NCBI GenBank assembly: GCA_009801085.1
Contig: VNWV01000040.1
Coordinates: 35,603 to 99,602, forward strand
Origin: Lasiodiplodia sp. COLG20
Taxonomy: Eukaryota; Ascomycota; Dothideomycetes; Botryosphaeriales; Botryosphaeriaceae
Direction of reading: 5' to 3'
Length of the DNA stretch: 64,000 bases
Numbering within the stretch: the stretch's first letter is position 1; every line of letters begins with the position of its first letter. Under the pieces are notes generated by a model, which saw only the letters and a program-made list of their open reading frames with translations, ran no database searches and was not told the DNA's origin. Below, piece by piece: positions 1 to 10,195 of the stretch. The position numbers and the translations under genes are program-made.

Positions 1-14
1 GACTTGAGCGCAGG

Positions 15-1055
15 ATGGCAGTCACCGACAATCTCGGCCTGTCGCCCGAACAGGTGCAATTCTTCGAGGAAAATGGATACCTCTTGATCCCGGACGCGCT
101 GTCGCAAGAGACGGTCGCGGACCTCCTGGCCGAGTCGCACAAGATGCTCAAGGAGTTTCCCATCGAATCGCACCCAATGACCAAGTTCTCGACCGGCCAG
201 GGCGAAAAAGAGCACGTTGGCGACGACTACTTCCTCGAGAGCGGCGACAAGATCCGTTTCTTCTTCGAAGAAGGTAACCTCTCCAGCCACATACTCCCAC
301 AGCTCCCCCCGCAGCTAACATCTCCCCTCCCTCCCCACTCCACAGACGCCTTCGACGCCTCAGGCAACCTCACAAAGCCCAAAGACCGCGCCATCAACAA
401 GATCGGGCACTACCTGCACCAACTCTCGCCGCCTTTCCGCTCCATGTCGCTGTCGGCGCGCAACGCGGCCATCGCGCGCTCGCTGGGGTTCCGCGACCCG
501 CGCGTGCTGCAGAGCATGGTCATCTGCAAGCAGCCCGAGATCGGCGGCGCGGTGCCGCCGCACCAGGACTCGCCGTTCCTCTACACGGACCCGCCGTCGG
601 CCGTCGGCTTCTGGTACGCGCTCGAGGACTGCACCGCCAGCAACGGCTGCCTCAGCTTCGCGCCCGGCTCGCACCGCACCAGCCCCGTGCGCCAGCGCTT
701 CGTGCGCCTGAAGGAGGCGGGGAAGAGCGAGGCTGGCGGTACGGGCTTCGTCGAGAATGCGGGCGCGGCGTTTCCGCCGAAGATACGCGAATTGAGGGAG
801 AAGAAGGGTGGTGCCGAGGGGCTGGGTCCCGACACGGGGATTGAGAGTGAGGTGGAGTACACAATGGGCGAGGTCAAGGCGGGCACGCTGGTGCTGATAC
901 ATGGGAATGTGCTGCATAAGAGCGAGAAGAACTTGAGCGAGAAGAGCAGGTTCATCTACACGTTTCATTGCATCGAGGGCGAGAACGAGTACGACCGGCT
1001 CAATTGGCTGCAGCCGCCGGCAGAAGGCTTCTCCAAGCTGCCGGTAAACGCATGA
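15..1055 (+). CDS. Phytanoyl-CoA dioxygenase (PhyH) family protein
   Basis: Fe(II)/2-oxoglutarate-dependent oxygenase of the PhyH superfamily, probably soluble. Two exons, 15-273 and 346-1055. The 72-nt intron (274-345) is a multiple of three, so the frame stays open through it, but removing it restores a natural join (..FFFEED-AFDASG..). The spliced protein is 322 aa, usual for small fungal PhyH proteins. The metal facial triad is visible: H159-x-D161 in PPHQDSPF and distal H277 in IHGNVLHKSEKN. R288, eleven residues after that His, matches the 2OG-binding Arg of human PHYH. The start gives a typical N-terminus (MAVTDNLGLSPEQ), 14 bases inside the window, so an upstream exon cannot be excluded. 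The substrate is unknown; relatives act on acyl-CoAs or secondary metabolites. The next gene downstream, in the same direction, is a siderophore-type transporter, but no siderophore synthesis gene is seen. Confidence 0.85.
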   Translation: MAVTDNLGLSPEQVQFFEENGYLLIPDALSQETVADLLAESHKMLKEFPIESHPMTKFSTGQGEKEHVGDDYFLESGDKIRFFFEEGNLSSHILPQLPPQLTSPLPPHSTDAFDASGNLTKPKDRAINKIGHYLHQLSPPFRSMSLSARNAAIARSLGFRDPRVLQSMVICKQPEIGGAVPPHQDSPFLYTDPPSAVGFWYALEDCTASNGCLSFAPGSHRTSPVRQRFVRLKEAGKSEAGGTGFVENAGAAFPPKIRELREKKGGAEGLGPDTGIESEVEYTMGEVKAGTLVLIHGNVLHKSEKNLSEKSRFIYTFHCIEGENEYDRLNWLQPPAEGFSKLPVNA

Positions 1056-2652
1056 GCATGCATAATGGCGGAGCATGCCGCATGGAGAGAGCTGCAAGGG
1101 CGACTGCTCACGCGAGCGGCAACGACGGGGGATGGGTAGACATGCTGCCGCGACACGCGACACAAAAAACTTTCCATTCATAGGTGTTTACAAAAAGCTC
1201 TCTCAATCGCGCCGACTTCGCTTACTTTCTCTCAATGCCGGCCATCCGGACTTGGAGTAGCACCACCGATCTCCGAAGGCCGAGGTTGCCCTGCGTCCCG
1301 AGTTCCTGACTAAAATTTCACTTCTCTTTACTGACCTCATAGCGACTGCCTCATGATCGCCAGATTGATGGATGCATTCGTTTATCCGCGCCGAGGTACT
1401 TGACACATTTTGCCGGCTCCTGCCGCCATCGTCGATGTTCGGTATCATCCGGTGTTCTTTTAGCTACATTCGCCGTGAGTTACTTTCCAAGATCTAGCCA
1501 CAAAAGGAAATTCTCGGCCCTACAGTGGGACAACTTGTACTACGTACAGGCAGGTACCGCAGCGGATGAACGTGGATGTGAAGTGAATCAAGCTAAACAA
1601 TTCTGGCTGTCGGATCCATGGTCCAAAGAGGAACGGTCACCTGGAGTTGCACGAGAACCATCTTTGCCAGAGCCTTGGCTACGCATTTCGCATCTCAAAC
1701 AGGGTTACGCCTCTTTTTCCCGAAATATCCAGCTCAAACATCCATCTGTTGAGCTTTAGAATGATTTACACGGAACCTGCTCCGAAACCCTTCGGCTCCA
1801 GCTCGTTCCATCGCGCACTCGGTTCCCTCCACGCATTCGGACGCATTCGGGTTCTGAACGAGATTCGATGCGCATCTCGGCTATCGTGAAGCCACCAATC
1901 CCAACGCAACGGTTAGTACAGCCTTCCTGCACGAGCGCCGCTGCGAAATGCAGAAGTGCGTTTCAAACAGACAATACGATGCTTCCCAGCTGCAGCCGTC
2001 GCCAACGGCAAACCCCGCTTGAGCGGTTTTTGCGCTGCTCAAACGCCTCTTCCGAGGCGGGGCTGGAGGATAAGATTAGATGCTCGGAGATCAACTGACT
2101 TGTGACGCGTTCGTGCGCCTTGACTCGGACTTTAGCAGGCCTTGCGACATGATTGGCAGAATTGCAGTGGCACTCTCGTCCGGGACCGACATCGCACGGA
2201 GCCGGACTCGCCGAGCAAGGTGAAAAATCTAATCTGATCAGATGCCATCCCTTCCCCATGAGGAAGTTACGGCGTGATGGACCCGACCCTGCGGTAACGA
2301 CCATGTTCGAATCAGCTGCGGGCGTTCAGCCAAGCAATTTGTCCTGCATACGGGCCCCCCGAATGCGTGAATTTGCGGGCAGGATGCGCCGTGGGCCATT
2401 TTTCCTGCCTGTTTTCCCTCCGCAGGGTCGGCTCCACATTATTTGCATGCTCGTCGCGGTGCGGGCACGCCCCATTATTTGTCGCGATTCAATCCTGCGG
2501 GAATGCAGTCCTGCCCTGTGGCCCCCGTACATATAGATCTGCCGCCCTGCTGCTAGCCGGGCCTCCTGTTGGCTTTGCTTGGCGTCAATCATCGTCCCTG
2601 TCATCCTCAGGTACAACGCTTGGTATCTTCAACTCTCCCAAGGTTGTCCGTC
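1056..2652. other. Intergenic region upstream of the transporter
   Basis: No supportable gene. Open frames here are short, lie on both strands and have no recognisable domain or intron structure. It should hold the terminator of the dioxygenase and the promoter of the transporter. I looked for an HGATAR-type site of the iron-responsive SreA regulator and saw only one GGATAAG (about 2068-2074), which does not fit the consensus. Confidence 0.5.
2528..2536 (+). promoter_or_regulatory. TATA-like element before the transporter
   Basis: The stretch TACATATAG lies about 118 bases before the transporter start codon. Position and composition suit a TATA element. This is inference from sequence only. 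Confidence 0.35.
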
Positions 2653-4808
2653 ATGGCGGACGATATTCACGCTTCGCCTCCGCGATACGACCATGTTCGC
2701 AACAACAGCAGCAAAGCGCAGTTCGAACTCCGCACGCAACCAAGCTCAACTTTCGATGAACACACCAAAGCAGGATCCTCCATCCTCTGGGCCGACAACG
2801 ATGGGGACAATCGCGAGCATACCCAGGACGGTGTCAAGGAGGTGGAAGCCATCACGCAGACGTGGTCGAGGCGGTCGCTGGTGATATCTTACCTTTTGTA
2901 AGAACACCTAGAAAACAGGGCCGTTGAGGAAATTTGCTGATTGGGAGTAAAATAGGATTCTCATGGTCTTCTTCGTGGATTCCTTAGAGCAGCAAATCTC
3001 CAACAACTTGCTGCCGTACGTCTACAGCAATTTCTCTGCGCACTCGCTCGTCACGACGGCCTCCATCGTCTCTTCGGTCGTCGGCGCTGTTGTCAAGCTG
3101 CCCATCGCGAAGATGATCGATATTTGGGGGCGGCCCCAGGGCTACGTCGTCATGATCGGAGTCGCGACTATTGGTACGTACCTCCTAAACACCAGCCAAT
3201 CGTCTCCCATGCGACTAACGCGGTTCCTGCAGGCCTCATCCTCCTCGCCGCCTGCAAGAACGTCGAGACGTACGCCGCGGCGCAGGTCTTCTACTGGGTC
3301 GGCTTCAACGGCATCGGCTACGTGCTCGACGTCTTCATCGCCGATACCTCCGCCCTGCGCAACCGCGGCCTCATCTTCGCCTTCACCACCACGCCGTACA
3401 TCGCCACCACCTTTGCGGGGCCGTCGGCCGCGCAGTCCTTCCTCGACCGCGGCGGCGTTGAGGGCTGGCGCTGGGGCTACGGCGTTTTCGCCATCGTCGT
3501 GCCCTGCGTCACGACACCCGTCGCTCTGATCTTCTTGATTAACAGAAAGAAGGCAGTCGATGAGGGGAAAATCGAGGGGAAGAGTTGGTGGCAGGATGAT
3601 GAGCGGGGGTTCTGGGATAGCGTGAAGTATTATTTTGTGGAGTTTGATGGTGAGTTTTGGTCCTTTTCTTTTGCATCCTTTCTGGCTGCTTTGCGCAGCG
3701 GGGACGACGGTGATGGCTGACTTTACATCGCAGTCATTGGCATGGTACTCATTTGCGCGGGCTTCGCGCTGCTGCTCCTGCCGCTTTCGCTGGCAACGTA
3801 CCAGACGGACAAGTGGCGCTCCGCATCCATCATCTGCATGATCGTCTTCGGCGGGCTGTCGCTCATCGGCTTCTACGTCTGGGAGAAGTGGTGGGCGCCG
3901 GTGCGGTTCATGCCCTTCCACCTGCTGACGGACAAGACGGTGCTGGGCGCGTGCACCGCCGCGAGCATCTCCTTCGTCGCGTACTAGTGAGTTACCTCGT
4001 ATCTTTTTTGATTTGAGTGGGGGCGCTGATCGGAGGATCTACCACCTATAGCTGCTGGGACTATTACTTCACGTCCTACCTCCAAGTCGTCCACAAGCTC
4101 GACATCTCCATGGCCGGCTACGTCGGCAACATCTTCAACATCGGCTCCTGCTTCTGGGCCGTCTTCGTCGGACTGTGAGTTTTTTTCCCCCCTCCCCCAC
4201 CCCCACCCTCTCTGACTTGGACCACCAGTGCCATCCGCCAAACCAACCGCTTCAAATGGTGCGCCCTCATCGCCATCCCGTGGATGATCCTGGGCACGGG
4301 CCTGATGTGCTACTTCCGCAACGGCGAGTTCTCCATCGGCTACATCGTCATGTGCCAGATCTTCATCGCCTTCGCGGGCGGCACCGCCGTCATCTGCGAG
4401 GAGATGGCCGTCATGTCGGCCGTCGCGCACGCCTCCAACACCGAAACCGGCGGCGACGGCGTCGCCGTCGTGCTCGCCCTGCTCTCGCTCTTCTCGGGCA
4501 TCGGCTCCGCCATCGGCCTCGGCGTCAGCGGCGCCATCTGGACCAACGTCTTTCCGGTCAAGTTGGCGGAGTATCTGCCCGAGGACCGGAAGGGCGATGT
4601 CGCGGGTTTGGTCGGGAGTTTGGTGTTGCAGCTTGCGGAGCCGGTGGGGAGCGAGGCGAGGATTGCCATTGAGAAGGCGTATGTTGTTGCGCAGCAGCGC
4701 ATGTGCATTGCGGCGACGGTCATTCTCGTTTTGGCTTTCCCGTGTGTGGTCGTGTGGAAGAACTTTAACCTCAAGGATGTCAGGCAGGCGAGGGGCACGA
4801 TTGCTTAA
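2653..4808 (+). CDS. MFS siderophore iron transporter (Sit/Mir/ARN type)
   Basis: Proton-linked uptake carrier for ferric siderophores, expected in the plasma or vesicle membrane. Six exons: 2653-2897, 2956-3173, 3233-3649, 3734-3986, 4052-4174 and 4229-4808. Introns are 54-84 nt and all phases close, giving 611 aa, the usual size of 14-TM siderophore carriers. A hydrophilic N-terminus of about 75 residues precedes TM1. The DSLEQQISNNLLPYV segment after TM1 is typical of this subfamily (YxxS..E..T/S..L...A), as are VFYWVGFNGIGYVLDVFIAD and the late CWDYYFTSYLQVVHKLDISMA loop (here split into blocks). The C-terminal MCIAATVILV helix is followed by KNFNLKDVRQ, like the WKN.(K/N)L tail of Sit and Mir proteins. 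The substrate siderophore cannot be told. Neighbours do not include an NRPS, so it may serve xenosiderophore uptake. A steroid or drug transporter is less likely. Confidence 0.85.
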
Positions 4809-6975
4809 TTCGTGGAAGAGCGGGTAATCTGCAAGAGAGTGGGGATGCTCGGCCCCTCCCAGCGCTGGTGATCGGGGGTAGGACGGGAGAGACGGAGGCC
4901 GGGGAAGACTCGTGTGTGTGTCTCTGATTCAGTGTTCCGAGCTCTCTCTCTCCCTTTCTCCCGATTCGTCCTGTGAGTGAGAGGGCGTAATGACCGTAAC
5001 GAATTTCTCTTTTGCTTGTACGTAAATACGCACGAAGAAATATACCCATGTCGCGTTTTTTGGTTCTTCTTTCAAGCCACAGTGGGTTTTCTGAAGATTA
5101 GTGCCCGTGACGCATGTGAAAATCCCTCTACATGTGTAGCAGGGTCGACAATTCGAATAGGCACATATGTGGGGCTTTGAGATTGTACAGAGACGCCCAG
5201 GCTGTAGTCCTCAACTACGGACGTAAAGTCGCATGCCAATACCTCTGACGAGACAAGTTTGGGAGAGGGCCTTGTTCGCGTGCGGTCAGAGTAGCAACTG
5301 GCAAACCCACTATGCAGCAGCCTCACTCGTCATTGGCGCGATCATATTAAACCCTTTTTTTTTCCCCTCTCGTTCTTCTACTCATTAGCCGCGATGACCG
5401 GCGCCGCACGACGGGCTGAGCTAGGCCAGGCTCATCGATGTCCGGGGCCCCCAACCACACTGTCGGGTCGCAGCAAATCTGCCGGTTAGCTGGCGTGCGG
5501 ATTTTCTTTCTTTTTCTCGGCCTCACCCTCCGATGCACGCAAGGAGATTTCCCGACCGGAAGGATGAGACGGAAGACACCATGCACATGGGACAAGAGCT
5601 CCGTAGAGACTTTTTTGGGCTGAGAGATAGCAAGGGTGCTTCGGAACTCATGGCTGCGATTGGCAGCTAGCGCCGTACCTTGCAGCAACGCTCGCCCGAC
5701 GTTGGTGGGCTTTTTTGTGGCTTGCGGGCAGGATTGCTTGGGGCCGCTGCAACGCTTATGCACACTGCCGGCCCGAGATGATTCTCGATCGGCCGGGGTA
5801 CATACGTACGTGCGAAAGGACGGGTGGGGGCGGCGGACGGGACGTACCGTTTGCTATGTAGGAGGATGCTGGGGATGTTGGGCGATGCCGGCGCGGTGCA
5901 GGGCGGCGCAGCGCAGCGCGGGGCTGGACTGGGCTCGGTTTGCGTTGACCGGTGTTCTCGGTGTTCTCCGGCTGTCTCCTGCAATGCGGTGCGGCACGCA
6001 GCTGGGATAGACCTCGGGAGAGCGGGGATGCTTGGTGATGAGCGGTGCAGGTGTGAGGTGAGGCATGTGGGAGTGAGGCGAAGGGAGGTATTTTGTGGTT
6101 CTGCTTGCTGGGGAAAGAGACGTTTGAGAGTGTGCTTGGGGATCGGTGGTTGTATGGACGTATCGTTTAGTGGTGTTTATCCTGTTTGCTCCGCGACAGG
6201 TTCGTTGCTTTGAGATGCGGAAGTTGTGAGTCCGTGAGGGCCTGCATGTACGGCTTGGTCTGTGCGGGTTGCTGGTGTAGGCAGCGGGGTTACACGAGCA
6301 GCGTAAAGATACCTTGCGAGTGACTGAGTTTCGAAAACTTCATTCCCAAGCTTCGTGATGTTTCAGAGAATGCAGCTTGCCTCTGAAGACCGAGAGCAAC
6401 GCGTAAGTCCGAGCGGGGTTGGTGTGGTTCCAAAATAGTATTAGTCGTTGTTTTGAGTCCGTGCGTTTTACGTAAGCTAGCGCGTGCCATTTCCAACCTC
6501 GCCCCGTGGTCGCGCGCTCTCCCCTACGACTCATCCACCTCATCCATCGCGTCGCACCCCCATCGTCATCAACTCGACCTCGCCGCATCGGCTGCACCTG
6601 TCACCCGTCTCCCTGTCGCCATCCCAGGCTCCCTTGCACCTCGCACTCATCGACTCCGCCGCTGGCGGCTGCGCTCGTCGGTCGCGCTGTGTTCCCAGCC
6701 ACACCGCGTTTCCACCAACCTACCACCACCACCTCCCCATCGCCATCCACCCTTCCGTCTGTCCCCCATCCCCGTTTTTTGATTCTGTCAGCGTTCCTTG
6801 ATGAGTTTCGAGATGGATGGACAAGTGGTTTCGCGGATTGCGATGCCGGGCGAGTTTGGGTGATGCGACCGTGTCGGACGCGTCGCCTTCAACTCATCTC
6901 CGCCACTCGCATCCGTGGCTCCACTAACGCCCCCGAACAACTACCGGTAGAAACCGCAGTAGCACGGTTCCACGC
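4809..6975. other. Gene-poor stretch
   Basis: No gene can be supported. Open frames overlap on both strands with compositionally biased translations (Pro/Ser/His-rich on one strand, Arg-rich on the other) and no splice logic. Features seen are a GT-rich run near 4912-4925, a CT run near 4940-4960 and a GTACGTACG-type stretch near 5800-5815. From about 6490 the strand becomes strongly C-rich and leads into the minisatellite. Confidence 0.45.
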
Positions 6976-7209
6976 GTCTGTCTTCAAACTACCCCCAAAG
7001 CCTCTTTGCAGTGGTCCGGTTCTCCATCGCGAGGACTACCCTCAAACGCTTTGCAGCGGTCGGTCGCGGACAGGCGCCGGGGCTTACTCTCGTCTGTCTT
7101 CAAACTACCCCTCGAGGCCTCTTTGCAGTGGTCCGGTTCTCCATCGTAAGGACTACCCTCAAAATGCTTTGCGGCGGTCGGTCGCGGATAGGCGCTGGGG
7201 CTTGCTCTC
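6976..7209. repeat. Two tandem copies of a 116-118 bp minisatellite unit
   Basis: Copy 1 is 6976-7091 and copy 2 is 7092-7209. Both begin GTCTGTCTTCAAACTACCCC, then run through CTTTGCAGTGGTCCGGTTCT, a second ACTACCCTC block and GGCGCYGGGGCTTRCTCTC. They differ at only a few positions. Each unit contains two diverged half-units that both start with ACTACCC and continue to GCTTTGC(A/G)G(C/T)GGTC, so the array is a higher-order repeat of an older 50-60 bp unit. An open frame crosses it (6506-7453), but its translation only mirrors the repeat and I do not call it a gene. Confidence 0.8.
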
Positions 7210-7460
7210 AGAGCACTTTAGCGGTCCGGTTTGCTCATCAACGCTCCGAACTACCCTTGGATCGTCTGCAACGGTCGCGTTCTCAGGCGCTGAGTTGCGA
7301 TCTGCCCCCGGCTGGGTCTTGCAGCAGGTCAGTTCTCCAATGCGAGGACTCCTCTCAAGGCTTCCGTGGCGGCCGGATCCAATTGGCGTGGGGAACTATC
7401 CTCAGATGATCCACAGCGGTGAGGTTCTTGTTGGTGTGGTGAACTACCCTTGAGTGTTCT
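7210..7460. repeat. Degenerate continuation of the minisatellite
   Basis: After the two clear copies the same half-unit signature recurs in decayed form: GAACTACCCTT near 7249, GAGGACTCCTCTC near 7343, GAACTATCCTC near 7401 and GAACTACCCTT near 7442. GCGGTCCGG- or GCGGCCGG-like cores lie between them. Spacing is irregular. I read this as older units of the array just upstream. Confidence 0.55.
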
Positions 7461-7655
7461 ATCGGTTTGTTGTAGGCGTAGATGCCTATTTATGCAGCTG
7501 GGTGTCCTTTTTCATTATGTAGCGCACTAGGTCAATATCGCCTTGGTAGAGTAATGGAGGCTTGGGTCTCCATCGCTTCTGCTCGGGCAATTTGTCTTAG
7601 TCCTGAAATACAAATCGATTCCAGAGCAATCACTTGCTGACTTCTACAATGTGCA

Positions 7656-9737
7656 ATGTGTAGTGTCCCGCTCGTTTTCATGATGGAAAGTGAACGGTTT
7701 GACCTCCTGGACTACGTCAATGAGCAAGTCCTAGCAGAATGGGTGGATGCCGACACGTGTGAGACTCGCACTCTCGGATCCCTCTCGACTATCAACAAAC
7801 AAGATGCCGGACTATCCTTCAGAGTTGGACTTGATGCTTCCTTGGAACAAGCATTCATGCGATTCTCGATGAACGTATCAGTGCGGGTATCCGGACGGCC
7901 GCGCCGAAGGCAGCTCCTCCTCGTCCTCCCGCTCCACGTCCTCTCCTACAAAACGTCCGCCCTCGAATATGACATCCTCCGGACCTCAGACATCGGCGAG
8001 TCTGCTGCGGCAGTGCACGACGCCGGCTTCTCCGACTCCGGCTTCGTCCTCCGCGCCCAATTCAGCCTCCAGGAACCCGGTTACGTGCTGATGCCGAAGT
8101 CGAACGCCAAAGCCCTGCGGCCCAGCACCTCGACCGCCGCCAGCCACCTCGCCGGCATCAAGTCCCTCTCCCAGGCCCGCAGCTTCACCCTCTACATCAA
8201 GCCGAGCGACTACGCGCAGCAGGGCATCCGCATGATATACGAGTACCTCCGCAACGACACGCTCAAGCAGTATCCGCTGCACTGGGACGCGCTATACGGC
8301 GATCACGGCGCCCAGCCCGTCGACTGGTCGCTGTGCGAGCTTCACGGCGGCGACCGTGGCGGGAAGGGCAAGGCGCCAGAACTCTGCGGCGATGCGGCGG
8401 CCGAAGAAGATGACATCGAGCCTCCGCCTCCGTACGTGTCGGAAGTGCGAGATAACTACGACGACGAGGAAGAAGCAGAAGAAGAAGCAGCAGCAGCAGC
8501 GCCGCGGACGCCCAGTCCCCCACCCTTCGCTTTGCAGGCGCCTTCGCCGTTTGCTTTCCCGCCGTCGCCGGCGCTGGTCCCGCCGTTCCTCCTGTCACCG
8601 ACGCAGTGCAGCGGCAGCTCGCAGGGAGCATCGCCGGAGGTGCTTGTCGAACGCAGCGTCACACATTACGATTCATCCTCTTCGGCGTACTCGTCGCCGC
8701 GCGAGGTGCTGTCGGCGGCTGCCGCGGACCAGCTATCACAGTATGCCGGCTCCGACGTGTTCACCATCCCCGCGACGCCGGACTGCTTGCCGGAGATCCG
8801 CGTCCTGCTCGAGGCGCAGGCGGCGGCGCGGGAGAGGGAGAGGGAGAGGGAGAGGGAGAGGGTCCAGGCAGCAGCAGCAGAGGAGCTCGGCCGCAAGCGC
8901 CGCGCCACGTCCTCGCCACCGGCCGCGTCGTCGCCGAATGCTGGTGGAAAGGTGCGGCCGGAGACGAAGCGCGTGCATGCGGCGGCTGATGATGATGAAG
9001 ACGAAGAAAACCACGACGACGTGCAGGGAGGCGGCGGCGGCGTCGATTTCCTTGCTACAGCCGCCTCGGCCCTGCTGTCTCTCCACAATGCCCCGACGCC
9101 GCCGCCGTTGTTCCCGCCGACTGCGTCCTTCCCGTCTTTCTCGGCGGCAGCGCCCTACGCCGCGCTGCAGTCGAAACTCTTCCCCCAACTACTCGACACC
9201 GACACCTCCCTTTTCCATCTGGAACCGGAACCAGCACCAGCACCGCCCTCATCCCGGCCCCCACCCACCACCAACCAAATCGTCCTCCCGCCCAAACCTT
9301 CATGTTCCTCCTCAACCCCCTCAAACAACCCCCTCACCTCCACCCTCTCCACCTTCCTCGCCCACGCCCTCGCCCTCAACCCGCGACTCTACTCGCACCC
9401 GCGCCTCTCCCGCCCTCTCCTCGCCGCCGGCGCCGCCGCGCGCAACCGCGATGCTGCAGCGTTCGCGCGGCTGCGCGCGCGCATCGCGGCGGAGGTGTTG
9501 TGGGATGCGGAAGGCACGATGGACGATGAGAAGAGGGGCGAGGAGGGCGAGTGGTACGTTGCGGACATGGAGGCGCTGGTGGGGTGGATGCTGGAGGTGG
9601 ATGCGGAGGCGGATGTAAGGGTGTGGGAGGAGCTGGTGGGGATGGGGAGGGCGGCGAGGGGGGGAGATGCGGAGGGGTATAGGTGGAGGAAGGGACAGGT
9701 GCTGGGGGCGGTTTGTGTGGGGTTTGGGGAGGTGTGA
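7656..9737 (+). CDS. Unknown low-complexity protein with a conserved-looking N-terminal domain
   Basis: Single-exon frame of up to 693 aa. The real start may be one of two adjacent Met codons at 7680/7683, since MESERFDLLDYVNEQVL looks like a natural N-terminus. I do not recognise the family. Residues 1-210 are ordinary globular sequence with blocks such as QLLLVLPLHVLSYKTSALEY and ARSFTLYIKPSDYAQQGIRM. From about 235 the protein is low complexity: acidic (EEEAEEEAAAAA), Pro/Ala/Ser-rich, a run of alternating Arg-Glu coded by an AGGGAG hexamer, and an acidic DDDEDEENHDD stretch that could sit near a nuclear signal (GRKRR). A second ordered block (about 560-690) contains WYVADMEALVGWMLEVDAE. 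It is probably nuclear or cytosolic, but this is inference. Codon use is GC-rich throughout, unlike the flanks, which supports a real gene. Confidence 0.55.
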   Translation: MCSVPLVFMMESERFDLLDYVNEQVLAEWVDADTCETRTLGSLSTINKQDAGLSFRVGLDASLEQAFMRFSMNVSVRVSGRPRRRQLLLVLPLHVLSYKTSALEYDILRTSDIGESAAAVHDAGFSDSGFVLRAQFSLQEPGYVLMPKSNAKALRPSTSTAASHLAGIKSLSQARSFTLYIKPSDYAQQGIRMIYEYLRNDTLKQYPLHWDALYGDHGAQPVDWSLCELHGGDRGGKGKAPELCGDAAAEEDDIEPPPPYVSEVRDNYDDEEEAEEEAAAAAPRTPSPPPFALQAPSPFAFPPSPALVPPFLLSPTQCSGSSQGASPEVLVERSVTHYDSSSSAYSSPREVLSAAAADQLSQYAGSDVFTIPATPDCLPEIRVLLEAQAAARERERERERERVQAAAAEELGRKRRATSSPPAASSPNAGGKVRPETKRVHAAADDDEDEENHDDVQGGGGGVDFLATAASALLSLHNAPTPPPLFPPTASFPSFSAAAPYAALQSKLFPQLLDTDTSLFHLEPEPAPAPPSSRPPPTTNQIVLPPKPSCSSSTPSNNPLTSTLSTFLAHALALNPRLYSHPRLSRPLLAAGAAARNRDAAAFARLRARIAAEVLWDAEGTMDDEKRGEEGEWYVADMEALVGWMLEVDAEADVRVWEELVGMGRAARGGDAEGYRWRKGQVLGAVCVGFGEV
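8831..8862. repeat. AGGGAG hexanucleotide microsatellite inside a coding region
   Basis: About five perfect units of a GAGAGG-type hexamer encode an alternating Arg-Glu run in the unknown protein. Gain or loss of units keeps the frame, so strain length variation is expected. Confidence 0.8.
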
Positions 9738-10195
9738 TGGATATACCCAAGTAGACGGGATTTGTTATGAATATATACATATTTATTAGTGGTTATGGAA
9801 GACGTTGCTTGTTCGCTATCTTGGTAGCTCTGATGGACTGTTGTTTGGTGGAGCTACTCGTATGTGGCGTTAATCTTGCCAATGCAACTCGTCTATCTCG
9901 CTTGTTATTTCCTCTAACATTTCGAGCGCGCTACACTAGTCCCATCTTCGTTCCTGGCTCGCTGTTGTGCTGACGTGGAGGGCACAACGGTAGGATTGTC
10001 TGGCCAAGGTATATGAGTCAGCAGCCGCGAACGAAGAACAAAAAAATCAAAACGAAATGTCTCATTGACTCTTATCCACAGTTCATCCACGTATCGCTGC
10101 TCGGAACCTCGGTAATATAAATTCCAACAACGCAGTCATCTTCCGGCAATCTTCCTTTTCACCACGTTAAGCATTTATCAGCCTCTACCAACAGA
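9738..10195. other. Intergenic region before the MOSC gene
   Basis: No gene seen. It carries the promoter of the MOSC-domain gene (TATA-like AATATAAATT at 10114-10123) and the 3' end of the preceding gene. Confidence 0.5.
10114..10123 (+). promoter_or_regulatory. TATA-like element before the MOSC gene
   Basis: AATATAAATT lies about 73 bases before the start codon, with a C/A-rich leader after it, as in fungal promoters. Based on position and composition only. Confidence 0.4.

Noticed and set aside
360..1181. 273-codon minus frame opposite the dioxygenase
   Set aside because: Arg/Ala-rich mirror of GC-rich coding DNA; the plus strand encodes a clear PhyH protein.
2653..4808. Siderophore biosynthetic cluster
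   Set aside because: Only the transporter is present. The neighbouring dioxygenase is not a known siderophore enzyme, and no NRPS or ornithine oxygenase is visible.
6506..7453. 315-codon plus frame
   Set aside because: The translation only reflects a C-rich leader and the minisatellite units; no domain or conserved block.
8356..9618. 420-codon Arg-rich frame inside the unknown gene
   Set aside because: Shadow frame of biased GC-rich coding DNA; translation is runs of Arg, Pro and Ser.
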